Shown: positions 1-7,930 of the stretch, one piece after another | Numbering within the stretch: position 1 is the first letter of the stretch | How the letters are laid out: each line of letters opens with the position of its first letter | Origin: HGM04593 sp045654885 | Lineage (GTDB): Bacteria; Bacteroidota; Bacteroidia; Bacteroidales; Bacteroidaceae | Length of the DNA stretch: 40,128 nt | Assembly (NCBI GenBank): GCA_045654885.1 | Contig: JAZOOF010000022.1 | Coordinates: forward strand, 1-40,128 | Direction: 5' to 3' | The notes under the pieces: model-generated | What the model was told of the DNA's origin: nothing | Seen by the model: the letters and a program-made list of their open reading frames with translations, nothing else | Databases searched by the model: none | Translations under genes and position numbers: made by a program

Positions 1-300
1 GTTTGCGGCAAATAACAGCCGACCGAGGGATGTCGCTTGCGACTCGCGAGCAAAAGGCTGTTATGACTGATTTTGCCGGTGCCGGGCGTTTTTGGTGCTT
101 TTTGAGCGACAAAAAGCACGTATAGAAAGACTTGAAGAAAATACAAGTGAACAATTAAGGTTGGAGACTGCCGTGAAATGTAATGGTGAGCGAAAGCGAT
201 ATTGAGACCGTTTCCAAATATTTTCCTTTTAGAATTTTTAATTTATATGCTTGCCTAAACTAAAATTCTACTGAACCCATTTGACTTTCCCTAAAATTAA
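1..300. other. Left-edge stretch with no supported gene, rich in inverted repeats
   Basis: No gene is supported here. Reading frame 3 is open from the window edge to a TAG at 123-125, with an in-frame ATG at 30, giving at most 31 residues with no recognisable family. Inverted repeats are dense: a 9-bp pair at 12-20 and 56-64, a nested GTCGC-TT-GCGAC at 32-43, the palindrome CTCGCGAG at 43-50, and a 10-bp hairpin with arms 95-104 and 110-119. It could be a structured RNA, an untranslated tail of an upstream gene, or a dispersed repeat. From about 230 onward the sequence is AT-rich and featureless up to the pckA terminator. Confidence 0.3.
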
Positions 301-302
301 AC

Positions 303-336
303 AAAAAAAGCGTCTGCCCCGTGAGGAGCAGACGCC
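303..336 (-). terminator. Rho-independent terminator of pckA
   Basis: On the minus strand a GC-rich hairpin, with arms GCGTCTGC at 310-317 and GCAGACGC at 328-335, is followed by a run of seven T (303-309 on the plus strand as A). It lies about 25 bases past the pckA stop codon. Stem, short loop and U-tract fit an intrinsic terminator. Confidence 0.85.
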
Positions 337-358
337 GGTATTTAGGTTTAAGCGTTTA

Positions 359-1960
359 TTAGAGCTTTGGACCTGCTGCAACAAGAGCCTTACCGGCCTC
401 GTTGCCTGTGTACTTGGTGAAGTTCTTGATGAAGCGGCCTGCCAAGTCAACTGCCTTCTCCTCCCACTGAGCTGCGTCAGCATATGTGTCGCGTGGGTCG
501 AGGATTGCAGGGTCAACACCGGGCAACTCTGTTGGAACAACAAAGTCGAAGTGTGGGATAACCTTTGTAGGAGCTGTATCGATTGAGCCATCGAGGATAG
601 CGTCGATGATACCACGTGTATCCTTGATAGAGATACGCTTGCCGGTACCGTTCCAACCTGTGTTAACGAGGTAAGCCTTAGCACCGTTCTTCTCCATCTT
701 CTTAACCAACTCCTCGCCATACTTTGTTGGGTGCAAGCTCAAGAATGCAGCACCGAAGCAAGCTGAGAATGTTGGAGTAGGCTCAGTGATACCGCGCTCT
801 GTACCTGCCAACTTAGCGGTGAAGCCGCTGAGGAAGTAGTACTGTGTCTGCTCAGGGTTCAGGATAGAAACCGGAGGCAATACACCGAATGCGTCAGCTG
901 ACAAGAAGATAACCTTCTTTGCAGGAGCTGCCATTGAACCTGGCTTGATGTTGTTGATGTGGTTGATTGGGTAAGATACACGTGTGTTCTCTGTAACGCT
1001 CTTGTCAGCGAAGTCAATCTTGCCGTTAGCGTCAACAGTTACGTTCTCAAGAAGTGCATCGCGCTTGATAGCGTTGAAGATATCGGGCTCGCTCTCCTTG
1101 TCGAGGTTGATAACCTTTGCGTAGCAACCGCCCTCGAAGTTGAACACTGAGTCGTCGTCCCAACCGTGCTCGTCGTCACCGATAAGCATGCGCTTTGGAT
1201 CGGTAGAGAGAGTGGTCTTACCTGTACCTGACAAACCGAAGAAGATTGCTGTCTCGCCCTTCTCGTTAGTGTTTGCAGAGCAGTGCATTGAAGCGATACC
1301 CTGAAGTGGGAGGTAGTAGTTCATCATTGAGAACATACCCTTCTTCATCTCACCACCATACCATGTGTTGAGGATAATCTGCTCCTTAGATGTCAAGTTG
1401 AATACAACTGCTGTCTCAGAGTTCAAACCGAGCTCCTTATAGTTAGCAACTGCTGCCTTAGAAGCGTTGTAAACTACGAAGTCGGGCTCGCCGAATGCCT
1501 CAAGCTCCTCAGCTGTAGGACGGATGAACATGTTTGTTACGAAGTGAGCCTGCCAAGCAACCTCCATGATGAAGCGTACCTTCAAGCGTGTTGCAGGGTT
1601 GGCACCGCAGAATGCGTCAACAACGAACAGTCTCTTGTTTGAGAGCTCCTTTGTAGCAATCTCCTTAAGAGCGTTCCAAGCCTCTGTTGTAACAGGCTTG
1701 TTGTCGTTCTTGTACTCCTCTGATGTCCACCATACAGTGTTCTCGGAAGTAGCGTCCTTAACGATGAACTTGTCCTTAGGTGAACGACCTGTGTAAACAC
1801 CTGTCATTACGTTTACTGCGCCAAGCTCTGTCTCCTGACCTACTTCAAAACCCTCAAGACCGGGCTTTGTCTCCTCAGCGAACAACTGCTCGTAAGAAGG
1901 ATTGTGAAGAATCTCCACAGCACCGGTGATACCATACTTGGTAAGATCTAATGTTGCCAT
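359..1960 (-). CDS. pckA: Phosphoenolpyruvate carboxykinase (ATP)
   Basis: Cytoplasmic enzyme interconverting oxaloacetate plus ATP with phosphoenolpyruvate, CO2 and ADP. In gut Bacteroidales it is thought to run mainly in the carboxylating direction, fixing CO2 on the way to succinate. The 533-residue length is normal for the ATP-dependent family. Visible motifs: the substrate loop GRSPKDKF at about residues 58-65, the P-loop GLSGTGKTT at 242-250, the metal-binding stretch GDDEHGWDDD at 261-270, the SADAFGVLPP segment near 354-363 and NTGWNGTGKR near 433-442. The start gives the standard N-terminus MATLDLTKYG and sits about 95 bases downstream of a good promoter. It is a single-gene transcript, divergent from the GH130 gene and closed by its own terminator. 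Nothing is missing or unusual. Confidence 0.97.
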   Translation of the reverse strand: MATLDLTKYGITGAVEILHNPSYEQLFAEETKPGLEGFEVGQETELGAVNVMTGVYTGRSPKDKFIVKDATSENTVWWTSEEYKNDNKPVTTEAWNALKEIATKELSNKRLFVVDAFCGANPATRLKVRFIMEVAWQAHFVTNMFIRPTAEELEAFGEPDFVVYNASKAAVANYKELGLNSETAVVFNLTSKEQIILNTWYGGEMKKGMFSMMNYYLPLQGIASMHCSANTNEKGETAIFFGLSGTGKTTLSTDPKRMLIGDDEHGWDDDSVFNFEGGCYAKVINLDKESEPDIFNAIKRDALLENVTVDANGKIDFADKSVTENTRVSYPINHINNIKPGSMAAPAKKVIFLSADAFGVLPPVSILNPEQTQYYFLSGFTAKLAGTERGITEPTPTFSACFGAAFLSLHPTKYGEELVKKMEKNGAKAYLVNTGWNGTGKRISIKDTRGIIDAILDGSIDTAPTKVIPHFDFVVPTELPGVDPAILDPRDTYADAAQWEEKAVDLAGRFIKNFTKYTGNEAGKALVAAGPKL

Positions 1961-2060
1961 AATTCTAAAAATAAATTATTAGTTAATGTTCTTTGTTTTT
2001 TCTCGCTATTTGGGGTACTTGCGACACCCTTTTGTGTAATGTGCCGAAGTTCTCCAAGTG

Positions 2061-2091
2061 CAAATATATATCTTTTTGCTTAATATGCAAA
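2061..2091 (-). promoter_or_regulatory. Bacteroidota-type promoter of pckA
   Basis: Read on the minus strand, TTTG at 2091-2088 (-33 element) is followed after 19 bases by TATATTTG at 2068-2061 (-7 element, consensus TAnnTTTG). This matches the known Bacteroidota housekeeping promoter. It predicts transcription starting near 2055 and a leader of roughly 95 nucleotides before pckA. Confidence 0.75.
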
Positions 2092-2343
2092 ACTAATTAA
2101 GGAAAAATTTCCGTAATTGCTGTAAAAAAGGCATTATTTGCCTGTTTTTTCTGTTTTTTGAGTGAATTTTGACTTTCCTATTGGACTGTTTTTGTAAATT
2201 ATATTGTTTTTATGTTCGTTAAATAATGTAAAATGCTTGCGTTTTGGACGGTATGCTTCTGATAATTCTGACATTTTGTATTTTGTGCGTATTTCGGGCA
2301 ATATGTGTAGTTTTTTTCTCAAATATATTTTTTTATAATAAAA

Positions 2344-2356
2344 TTGTTATCTTCGC
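2344..2356 (+). promoter_or_regulatory. Promoter-like -7 region of the GH130 gene
   Basis: TATCTTCG at 2348-2355 fits the -7 box TAnnTTTG with one change and lies about 40 bases before the GH130 start codon. The surrounding 13-mer TTGTTATCTTCGC is identical to one upstream of the GH5/ROK/GH92 operon. No convincing -33 box is present; the upstream stretch is only T-rich. Confidence 0.5.
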
Positions 2357-2393
2357 GGTGATAACAGACAAAACAACTGATAATATATAAACT

Positions 2394-3365
2394 ATGAGCG
2401 AAAAAGTTACAATGCCTTGGGAGGAACGTCCCCAGGGTTGTGCCGATGTCATGTGGCGCTATTCAAAGAATCCTGTAATCGACCGTTATGCAATCCCCAC
2501 TTCAAACAGCATTTTCAACAGTGCTGTGGTGCCTTTCGGCGATGGCTATGCCGGTGTGTTCCGTTGCGACAACAAGGCGGTGCAGATGAATATATTCGCC
2601 GGCTTCAGCAAGGATGGTATCAACTGGGAGATTGAGCACGAGCCAATAGTGTTCAAGGCCGGAAATACAGAGATGATTGAGTCTGAGTACAAGTACGACC
2701 CACGCGTGACATGGATTGAGGACCGCTACTGGATTACCTGGTGCAACGGCTACCATGGTCCCACAATCGGTATTGCATATACATTCGACTTCAAGGAGTT
2801 CTTCCAGTGCGAGAATGCCTTCCTGCCATTCAACCGCAACGGTGTGCTGTTCCCCCAAAAGATTAATGGCAAGTATGCCATGCTCAGCCGTCCGAGTGAC
2901 AACGGCCACACTCCATTCGGCGACATCTACATCAGCTACAGCCCCGACATGAAGTATTGGGGAGAGCACCGTTGTGTGATGAAGGTGACACCGTTCCCCG
3001 AGAGTGCTTGGCAGTGTACAAAGATTGGCGCCGGTTCAGTGCCCATCCTCACAGACGAGGGTTGGTTGCTCTTCTATCACGGTGTAATCACCACTTGCAA
3101 CGGTTTCCGTTACTCAATGGGTGCTGCATTGCTCGACAAGAACGACCCATCGAAGGTGCTCTACCGCACAAAGCCCTATCTGCTTGCTCCTGCAGCACCT
3201 TACGAACTTGCCGGTGATGTGCCCAACGTGGTGTTCCCATGCGCTGCACTGCGCGACGGTGACAAGGTTGCTGTCTACTACGGCGCTGCCGACACAGTAG
3301 TGGGTATGGCTTTCGGCTACATAAGTGAAATCATTGATTTCATGAAGAAGAACAGCTGCAAATAA
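2394..3365 (+). CDS. GH130 family beta-mannoside phosphorylase
   Basis: Glycoside phosphorylase that cleaves a terminal beta-1,4-mannose from a disaccharide or oligosaccharide with inorganic phosphate, giving mannose-1-phosphate. There is no signal peptide, so it acts in the cytoplasm. Its 323 residues form one five-bladed propeller domain. The YDPRVTW motif at 101-107 holds the family's proton-donor Asp (D102), and the C-terminal YYGAADT at 295-301 is typical. The length is closer to the short GH130_2-type enzymes, which include the Man-beta-1,4-GlcNAc phosphorylase of N-glycan breakdown, than to the roughly 390-residue mannosyl-glucose phosphorylases; that subfamily call is inference. It is monocistronic with its own terminator. 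The GH92/GH5 mannose operon 7 kb away, beyond the efflux genes, supports a mannose-glycan role. Confidence 0.9.
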   Translation: MSEKVTMPWEERPQGCADVMWRYSKNPVIDRYAIPTSNSIFNSAVVPFGDGYAGVFRCDNKAVQMNIFAGFSKDGINWEIEHEPIVFKAGNTEMIESEYKYDPRVTWIEDRYWITWCNGYHGPTIGIAYTFDFKEFFQCENAFLPFNRNGVLFPQKINGKYAMLSRPSDNGHTPFGDIYISYSPDMKYWGEHRCVMKVTPFPESAWQCTKIGAGSVPILTDEGWLLFYHGVITTCNGFRYSMGAALLDKNDPSKVLYRTKPYLLAPAAPYELAGDVPNVVFPCAALRDGDKVAVYYGAADTVVGMAFGYISEIIDFMKKNSCK

Positions 3366-3398
3366 ATTTTAAAAAGGGCATCCCTTCGTATAGGGAGT

Positions 3399-3426
3399 GA
3401 GATTCTTCACTACGTTCAGAATGACA
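3399..3426. repeat. Half of a dispersed REP-like element (GAGATTCTTC...AGAATGACA)
   Basis: The 28 bases running from GAGATTCTTC to AGAATGACA follow the pattern of a short interspersed repeat common between genes in Bacteroidota. A related inverted pair is found at 6703-6799. Only one arm is present here, just upstream of the GH130 terminator. Confidence 0.5.
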
Positions 3427-3440
3427 TTTGAAATAGTTAC

Positions 3441-3476
3441 AGGGTGGCAAATTTGCCACCCTGTTGCTTTCGTTTT
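3441..3476 (+). terminator. Terminator after the GH130 gene
   Basis: AGGGTGGCAAA at 3441-3451 and its exact complement at 3452-3462 form a perfect 22-base palindrome, followed by a T-rich stretch ending in TTTT at 3473-3476. It is 75 bases past the GH130 stop and is likely an intrinsic terminator. Confidence 0.7.
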
Positions 3477-3516
3477 AACCGCACTTCGTGCGCTTGAACC
3501 TGCTTCCGCTCGCCGT

Positions 3517-3542
3517 AAAAGTTCAAGCTTAGCTTGACTTTT
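3517..3542. terminator. Hairpin in the convergent gap, candidate terminator of the efflux operon
   Basis: AAAAGTTCAAGC at 3517-3528 pairs with GCTTGACTTTT at 3532-3542 with a single-base bulge and a three-base loop. A/T tracts flank both sides, so it could act in either direction. It lies 7 bases beyond the stop codon of the RND pump gene. A second small hairpin, GCAC-TTC-GTGC, is at 3481-3491. Confidence 0.5.
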
Positions 3543-3548
3543 GCTCGC

Positions 3549-6500
3549 TTAACCGCAGCTTTCCGCTTTCACCTTTCCGCTTTCTTCCAGCCGTTGCATC
3601 CACTCGTACCAGTTGGGGATGTAGAGTGTGGCAACAAGGGTGTTGAGCAACATACCGAACACCACTGCCGCGCCAAGCGAGAGGCGTGCTCCGGCTCCAG
3701 CGCCGTCGGCAAAGAGCAGTGGCATCACTCCAAGTACAAAGGCAAGCGAAGTCATGAGGATGGGGCGCAGACGCACATGCCCGGCCTCGGCGGCGCTGTG
3801 GCGTATGTCGTTGCCGCCTTTCCTGAAGTCGCGCGCGAACTCCACAATGAGGATGCCGTTCTTCGCGCTCAGGGCTATGAGCAGCACAATGCCAATCTCG
3901 GTGTATATGCTCACCGGTATGCCGGCTATTATGCAACCAAGGATTGCACCGAGCAGGGCAATGGGCACGCCCATTATGGCGGCGATGGGGCTTGTCCAGC
4001 TCTCGTACTGTGCAGCAAGCACAAGGAACGCCACAAGCAGTGCAAGTGCAAGGATTATTACGGTGTTCTGTCCGGCTGCGTTCTCCTGGAATGCCACGCC
4101 TGTCCACTCATACCCGAACTCATCGCCAAGCTGTGCCTTGAACAGCTGTGCAACCTCGTCCATCACCTGGCTCGAACTGTAGCCCGGTGCCGTGTTGGCG
4201 GTGATTGTGGCGCTGTTGTACATGTTGTAGCGCACGAGTTGGTCGCTGCCAAGCACCTCGTCGGTGGTGACAAAGCTGCTGAAAGGCACCATCTCGCCCT
4301 TGTCGTTGGCAAGGCTCAGCTGCATGATGCTCTCTATGAGTTTCTGGTTGCGTTCGCTTGCCGACATCTTTACCTGCCAAATGCGCCCCAAAAGAACAAA
4401 GTCGTTGACGTAGAGCGAACCCATGTAATAGCTCAAGGTGTAGAGCACGTTGCCGATGTCCAGTCCCATTGCAATGGCCTTGTCGCGGTCAATGTTTATG
4501 CGGTACTGCGGCACGTCGGCCTCGAAGGAACTGTTCATGGATGCTATTGCACTCTCCTCTCCATAGCTTTGCGTGAGGGCATCCACGGCCTTCTGCAGTT
4601 CGGTCATGCCAAGTGCCTTGCGGTCCTCCACCTGCATCTGCAGGCCGCCCACGTTTCCAATGCCCGGGATTGCCGGCGGTACAAAGGCAAAGCATTGCGC
4701 CTCCTCAATCTCAACGTATGCCTGCTTGTTGAAACGCTCTACAATGGCGGCAGCCGACTCGCTCTTCTCCTTGCGCTTGCTCCAATCCTTGAGTACTACA
4801 AAGACGCTTGCGGCATTGCTCTGCCGTCCGCTGTTCATTATGCTGAAACCGCTGATGCTGATGTTGGTCTTGACCTCGGGGTAAGAGGAGATGATTTTCT
4901 CAACTTCGGCGGCAACGGCCTCGGTACGTGAGAGCGAACTCGCCGGCGGCAACTGAACGCTCACGATGAAATAACCGTCGTCCTCGTCGGGGATGAAGGT
5001 GGTGGGTTGCTCCTTGAACAGGTATATTGCTACTGCAACCATGGCGGCAAAGCTTATTGCGGCTATCCATGCACGACGCAAAAGGAACGATACAAGGCTG
5101 TCATAACCTCTTTGCAAAAAGTCGTATCCCTTGTTGAAAAGGCGGAAGAACCAACCTTTCCTGCTCTCCTTTGTGGGGCGCAGCAGCAGTGCACTGAGCG
5201 CGGGGCTCAACGTGAGTGAATTGAAACCGCTGAACAGCGTGGCGGTGGCAATGGTGAGCGCGAACTGCTTGTAGAGCTGCCCCGATATGCCGCCAATCAT
5301 GGTGGTGGGTATGAACACCGCCATCATCACCAGTACCACACCCACAATGGGGCCGCTAATCTCTTCCATCGCCTTTTCGGTAGCCTCGCGTGGCGGCAAC
5401 CCCTCTTCGTCGATTATGCGGGTGGCATTCTCCACCACAACTATCGCATCGTCGACCACTATGGCTATGGCAAGTATTATACCGAACAGTGTCAGGGTAT
5501 TTATGGTGAACCCGAAAAGCAGCATCACGGCAAATGTGCCTATGAGTGACACCGGGATGGTGAGACAGGGGATGAGCGTTGCGCGCCAGTTCTGCAAAAA
5601 GAGGAAGATGACAAGGATTACAAGTATGGTTGTCTCAATGATGGTAAAGAGTACCTCCTTGATGGAGCTGCTCACGACCTCGGTGGTGTCGAGCGCTATC
5701 TGGTACTGGACCTCGGGCGGGAAGGCTTCTGCAAGCATCTCCATTCGCTCCCTTACGGCCTTTGAGACTGCAAGTGAGCTTGAACCCGGTGACTGGTAGA
5801 CGGCAAGGGCTGCGGTTGGCTTGCCGCGCAGTTTCGACGATGACGAATAGGTCTCGCTGCCAATTTCAATGCGGGCAATGTCGCCAAGGCGCAGCATGTC
5901 GGTGCCGTTGTTGCGTATTACAATGTCGGCAAACTCCTTGGCATCGCTAAGGCGCCCCTGTACGTTAAGCGTGTATTGGAAGGCATTGTCGGCGGTGGAG
6001 TCGAGCGTCTGTCCCACATAACCGGCCGACACGGCAAGGTTCTGTTTGCTGATGGCCTGGTACACCTCGGCTGCCGATATGCCACGTATGCGCATAGCCT
6101 CGGGGTCGAGCCACACACGCATTGAGTATTTGCCGGCACCCATGATGTCGACACCACCCACGCCGGGGGTGCGTGTGAGCTGGTCGACAAGCTGCAGCTG
6201 TGCATAGTTCGAGAGGTAGAGCTGGTCGTAGTTCTCGTCGCCCGTGAGGGTGATGAAGAGCACGATGTTGGTCGACTGCTTCTGCACCGTAACGCCTTGC
6301 TGCGTAACCTCGCTCGGCAATGAGTTCATGGCTATGTTCACGCGGTTCTGTACCAGCACGGTTGCCATGTCTATGTCGGTGCCCACTTCAAAGGTCACGG
6401 TTAGGCTGTATGTGCCCGATGATGATGAGGTGGAGCTCATGTAGAGCATGCCGTCCACACCGTTTACCTGTTGCTCGATGGGTATTCCCACAGTCTGTGC

Positions 6501-6677
6501 TATTGTCTCGGCATTGGCACCGGGGTAAACGGCTGTCACCTGCACGGTGGGCGGGGTGATGGATGGGAACTGGTCTATGGGGAGCACAAAAATGGATACT
6601 CCGCCGGCTACCAGCAACAGCAATGACAGCACCGTTGCAAAGATGGGGCGTTCTATGAAGAATTTGGAGAATTTCAT
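3549..6677 (-). CDS. RND multidrug efflux pump, inner-membrane transporter (AcrB/MexB type, HAE-1)
   Basis: Proton-driven inner-membrane trimer that exports hydrophobic and amphiphilic compounds (drugs, bile-acid-like molecules) through the adaptor and outer-membrane channel encoded upstream in the same operon. The 1042 residues begin MKFSKFFIERPIFA, the usual RND start; an upstream in-frame Met would add 11 unrelated residues and is not used. The proton-relay Asp pair is D409/D410 in AIVVDDAIVVVENA and the matching Lys is K939 in ALSAKNGILIVEFA. Two periplasmic porter loops and twelve membrane segments follow the expected pattern. The last dozen residues (ending KVKAESCG) come from low-complexity DNA and are probably not functional. 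A 130-base gap with a REP-like repeat separates it from the adaptor gene. The substrate cannot be told from sequence. Confidence 0.95.
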   Translation of the reverse strand: MKFSKFFIERPIFATVLSLLLLVAGGVSIFVLPIDQFPSITPPTVQVTAVYPGANAETIAQTVGIPIEQQVNGVDGMLYMSSTSSSSGTYSLTVTFEVGTDIDMATVLVQNRVNIAMNSLPSEVTQQGVTVQKQSTNIVLFITLTGDENYDQLYLSNYAQLQLVDQLTRTPGVGGVDIMGAGKYSMRVWLDPEAMRIRGISAAEVYQAISKQNLAVSAGYVGQTLDSTADNAFQYTLNVQGRLSDAKEFADIVIRNNGTDMLRLGDIARIEIGSETYSSSSKLRGKPTAALAVYQSPGSSSLAVSKAVRERMEMLAEAFPPEVQYQIALDTTEVVSSSIKEVLFTIIETTILVILVIFLFLQNWRATLIPCLTIPVSLIGTFAVMLLFGFTINTLTLFGIILAIAIVVDDAIVVVENATRIIDEEGLPPREATEKAMEEISGPIVGVVLVMMAVFIPTTMIGGISGQLYKQFALTIATATLFSGFNSLTLSPALSALLLRPTKESRKGWFFRLFNKGYDFLQRGYDSLVSFLLRRAWIAAISFAAMVAVAIYLFKEQPTTFIPDEDDGYFIVSVQLPPASSLSRTEAVAAEVEKIISSYPEVKTNISISGFSIMNSGRQSNAASVFVVLKDWSKRKEKSESAAAIVERFNKQAYVEIEEAQCFAFVPPAIPGIGNVGGLQMQVEDRKALGMTELQKAVDALTQSYGEESAIASMNSSFEADVPQYRINIDRDKAIAMGLDIGNVLYTLSYYMGSLYVNDFVLLGRIWQVKMSASERNQKLIESIMQLSLANDKGEMVPFSSFVTTDEVLGSDQLVRYNMYNSATITANTAPGYSSSQVMDEVAQLFKAQLGDEFGYEWTGVAFQENAAGQNTVIILALALLVAFLVLAAQYESWTSPIAAIMGVPIALLGAILGCIIAGIPVSIYTEIGIVLLIALSAKNGILIVEFARDFRKGGNDIRHSAAEAGHVRLRPILMTSLAFVLGVMPLLFADGAGAGARLSLGAAVVFGMLLNTLVATLYIPNWYEWMQRLEESGKVKAESCG

Positions 6678-6702
6678 AATTGTAGTTGTTTGGTGAAGTT
6701 GA

Positions 6703-6799
6703 TTTGTCATTTCGACGACTGGGAAGGAGGAGAAATCTCTTTGAATGTTGTTTGCATTGTAGGAGATCCCTCGTCGCTACGCTCTGTTGGGATGACAAA
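6703..6799. repeat. REP-like inverted repeat between adaptor and pump genes
   Basis: TTTGTCAT at 6703-6710 and ATGACAAA at 6792-6799 bound an imperfect inverted repeat. Its inner arms contain GAGAAATCTC near 6730 and GGAGATCCCTC near 6762. One arm matches the pattern of the 28-base element at 3399-3426. It would fold as a long hairpin in the operon mRNA and may adjust the amount of pump relative to adaptor, which is inference. Confidence 0.55.
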
Positions 6800-6807
6800 A
6801 TGTGTAA

Positions 6808-7905
6808 TTACTCCATTATGGGGGTGACGGGCATTCCGTTGCGTACTTTGAGCAGTGCCTTGGTCACGTAGCGTTCGCCGGGCTCAAGGCCGGAGGTGAC
6901 AAGGCGCAGGGTGTCGTCGATGATGCTGCCTGTGTCAATGCGGCGGTATTCGACCTCGTTGCTGTCATTGACAACGTATATGAACTTGCCTGTCTGGTCG
7001 GTGCCAATCGATGCATCTTTTATGAGCAGGGCATTGTCTATCCTGTCGTAGGGCATGATGATGCTTATGTAGCTGCCGCTCTTCAGCAGGCCGTCGCTGT
7101 TGGGCAACGCGGCGCGAATCTGCAGTGTTCCGGTGCCGGTGTCCACGTTGGGCGAGAGGTAGTCGATGGTGGCGCTGCGCTCAATGATGTTTCCCTCGCC
7201 AAGCGTGAAGGTGATTTTGCTTTGGTCTATGCTGCCGTTTGTGGCGAGTGCTTTGCGGAACCACTGTATGTCGGGGATGTTGAAGAAGGCATACATTATG
7301 TCGTCCTTGTAGAGCCTGCACAGCTCCACAGGCGACATTTCGCCTGCAATGTATGCGCCGGTGGGCTGTTTGGTGAGGCTTATGCTGCCGTCGGCGGGTG
7401 CTGTTATGTAGCAATATCCCTGTTTTGAGCGGGCGCTCTTCAGCGCAGCCTTGGCATTGTCGACGGCGGCATTGCTGCTCTCTACATTGCTCTTGGCCTG
7501 CAACAGCTCAATCTTGCTCACTGCATTGCTGCTTATGGCAGCCTGCATGCGCTCGTAGTTGCTGCGGGCATAATCCTGCTGGGCAATGGCGGTCTGCAGG
7601 CTTGCCTCGGCCTGTGCAACGGCATTGTCATAGAGTGTCGGTTCGATTACATAGAGCAGGTCGCCCTTCTTGACACGGCTTCCTTCGGCGAAGTTGCGTT
7701 TGATGATGGTGCCGTTGACGCGCCCCATTATGGGTATTGTGGCATCGGCCTTCAGGTAGCCGGGGTATTCGCGTGTGAGGGTTATCTCCTTTACAATGGG
7801 TGTGGTAACCTCAATGGGCAGGGCAGTGCCGCCTGCTGTGGGGGCGGCTTTCTTGTGGCATGCCGTAATGGAAAGCAGTGCCACGGCAAAAAAGAGTCTT
7901 TTCAT
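6808..7905 (-). CDS. RND efflux periplasmic adaptor (membrane fusion protein, AcrA/MexA type)
   Basis: Periplasmic lipoprotein that bridges the RND pump and the outer-membrane channel. I place the start at 7905, giving MKRLFFAVALLSITAC with lipidated Cys16; an in-frame extension to 8046 would overlap the previous gene and put 47 hydrophilic residues before the signal peptide. The 365-residue protein has the expected order: a lipoyl half-motif near residues 55-90 (IMGRVNGTI, GDLLYVIEP), a coiled-coil hairpin of about 95-165 with Ala/Gln-rich heptads, the second lipoyl half (YCYITAPADGSIS), then beta-barrel and membrane-proximal domains. It starts 25 bases after the channel gene ends and precedes the pump gene, so the three make one transcript. 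Confidence 0.93.
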   Translation of the reverse strand: MKRLFFAVALLSITACHKKAAPTAGGTALPIEVTTPIVKEITLTREYPGYLKADATIPIMGRVNGTIIKRNFAEGSRVKKGDLLYVIEPTLYDNAVAQAEASLQTAIAQQDYARSNYERMQAAISSNAVSKIELLQAKSNVESSNAAVDNAKAALKSARSKQGYCYITAPADGSISLTKQPTGAYIAGEMSPVELCRLYKDDIMYAFFNIPDIQWFRKALATNGSIDQSKITFTLGEGNIIERSATIDYLSPNVDTGTGTLQIRAALPNSDGLLKSGSYISIIMPYDRIDNALLIKDASIGTDQTGKFIYVVNDSNEVEYRRIDTGSIIDDTLRLVTSGLEPGERYVTKALLKVRNGMPVTPIME

Positions 7906-7930
7906 ATCGGGTAATTTGTTTTTTATTCTG

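Larger units (their letters stand above)
1961..2393. other. Divergent intergenic region between pckA and the GH130 gene
   Basis: This AT-rich 433-base gap carries the pckA promoter and leader on the left and the GH130 promoter on the right. A 62-codon minus-strand frame at 2134-2322 has low-complexity, Lys-rich content and no recognisable features, so I do not call it. I see no operator palindrome or RNA structure that I can defend. Confidence 0.5.

Noticed and set aside
2134..2322. A 62-codon minus-strand frame upstream of pckA
   Set aside because: AT-rich, Lys-rich, no features, and only chance open-frame length for this composition.
3534..4931. A 465-codon plus-strand open frame
   Set aside because: Entirely antisense to the RND pump gene; composition (Cys, His, Val rich) and lack of motifs mark it as a shadow of a high-GC gene.
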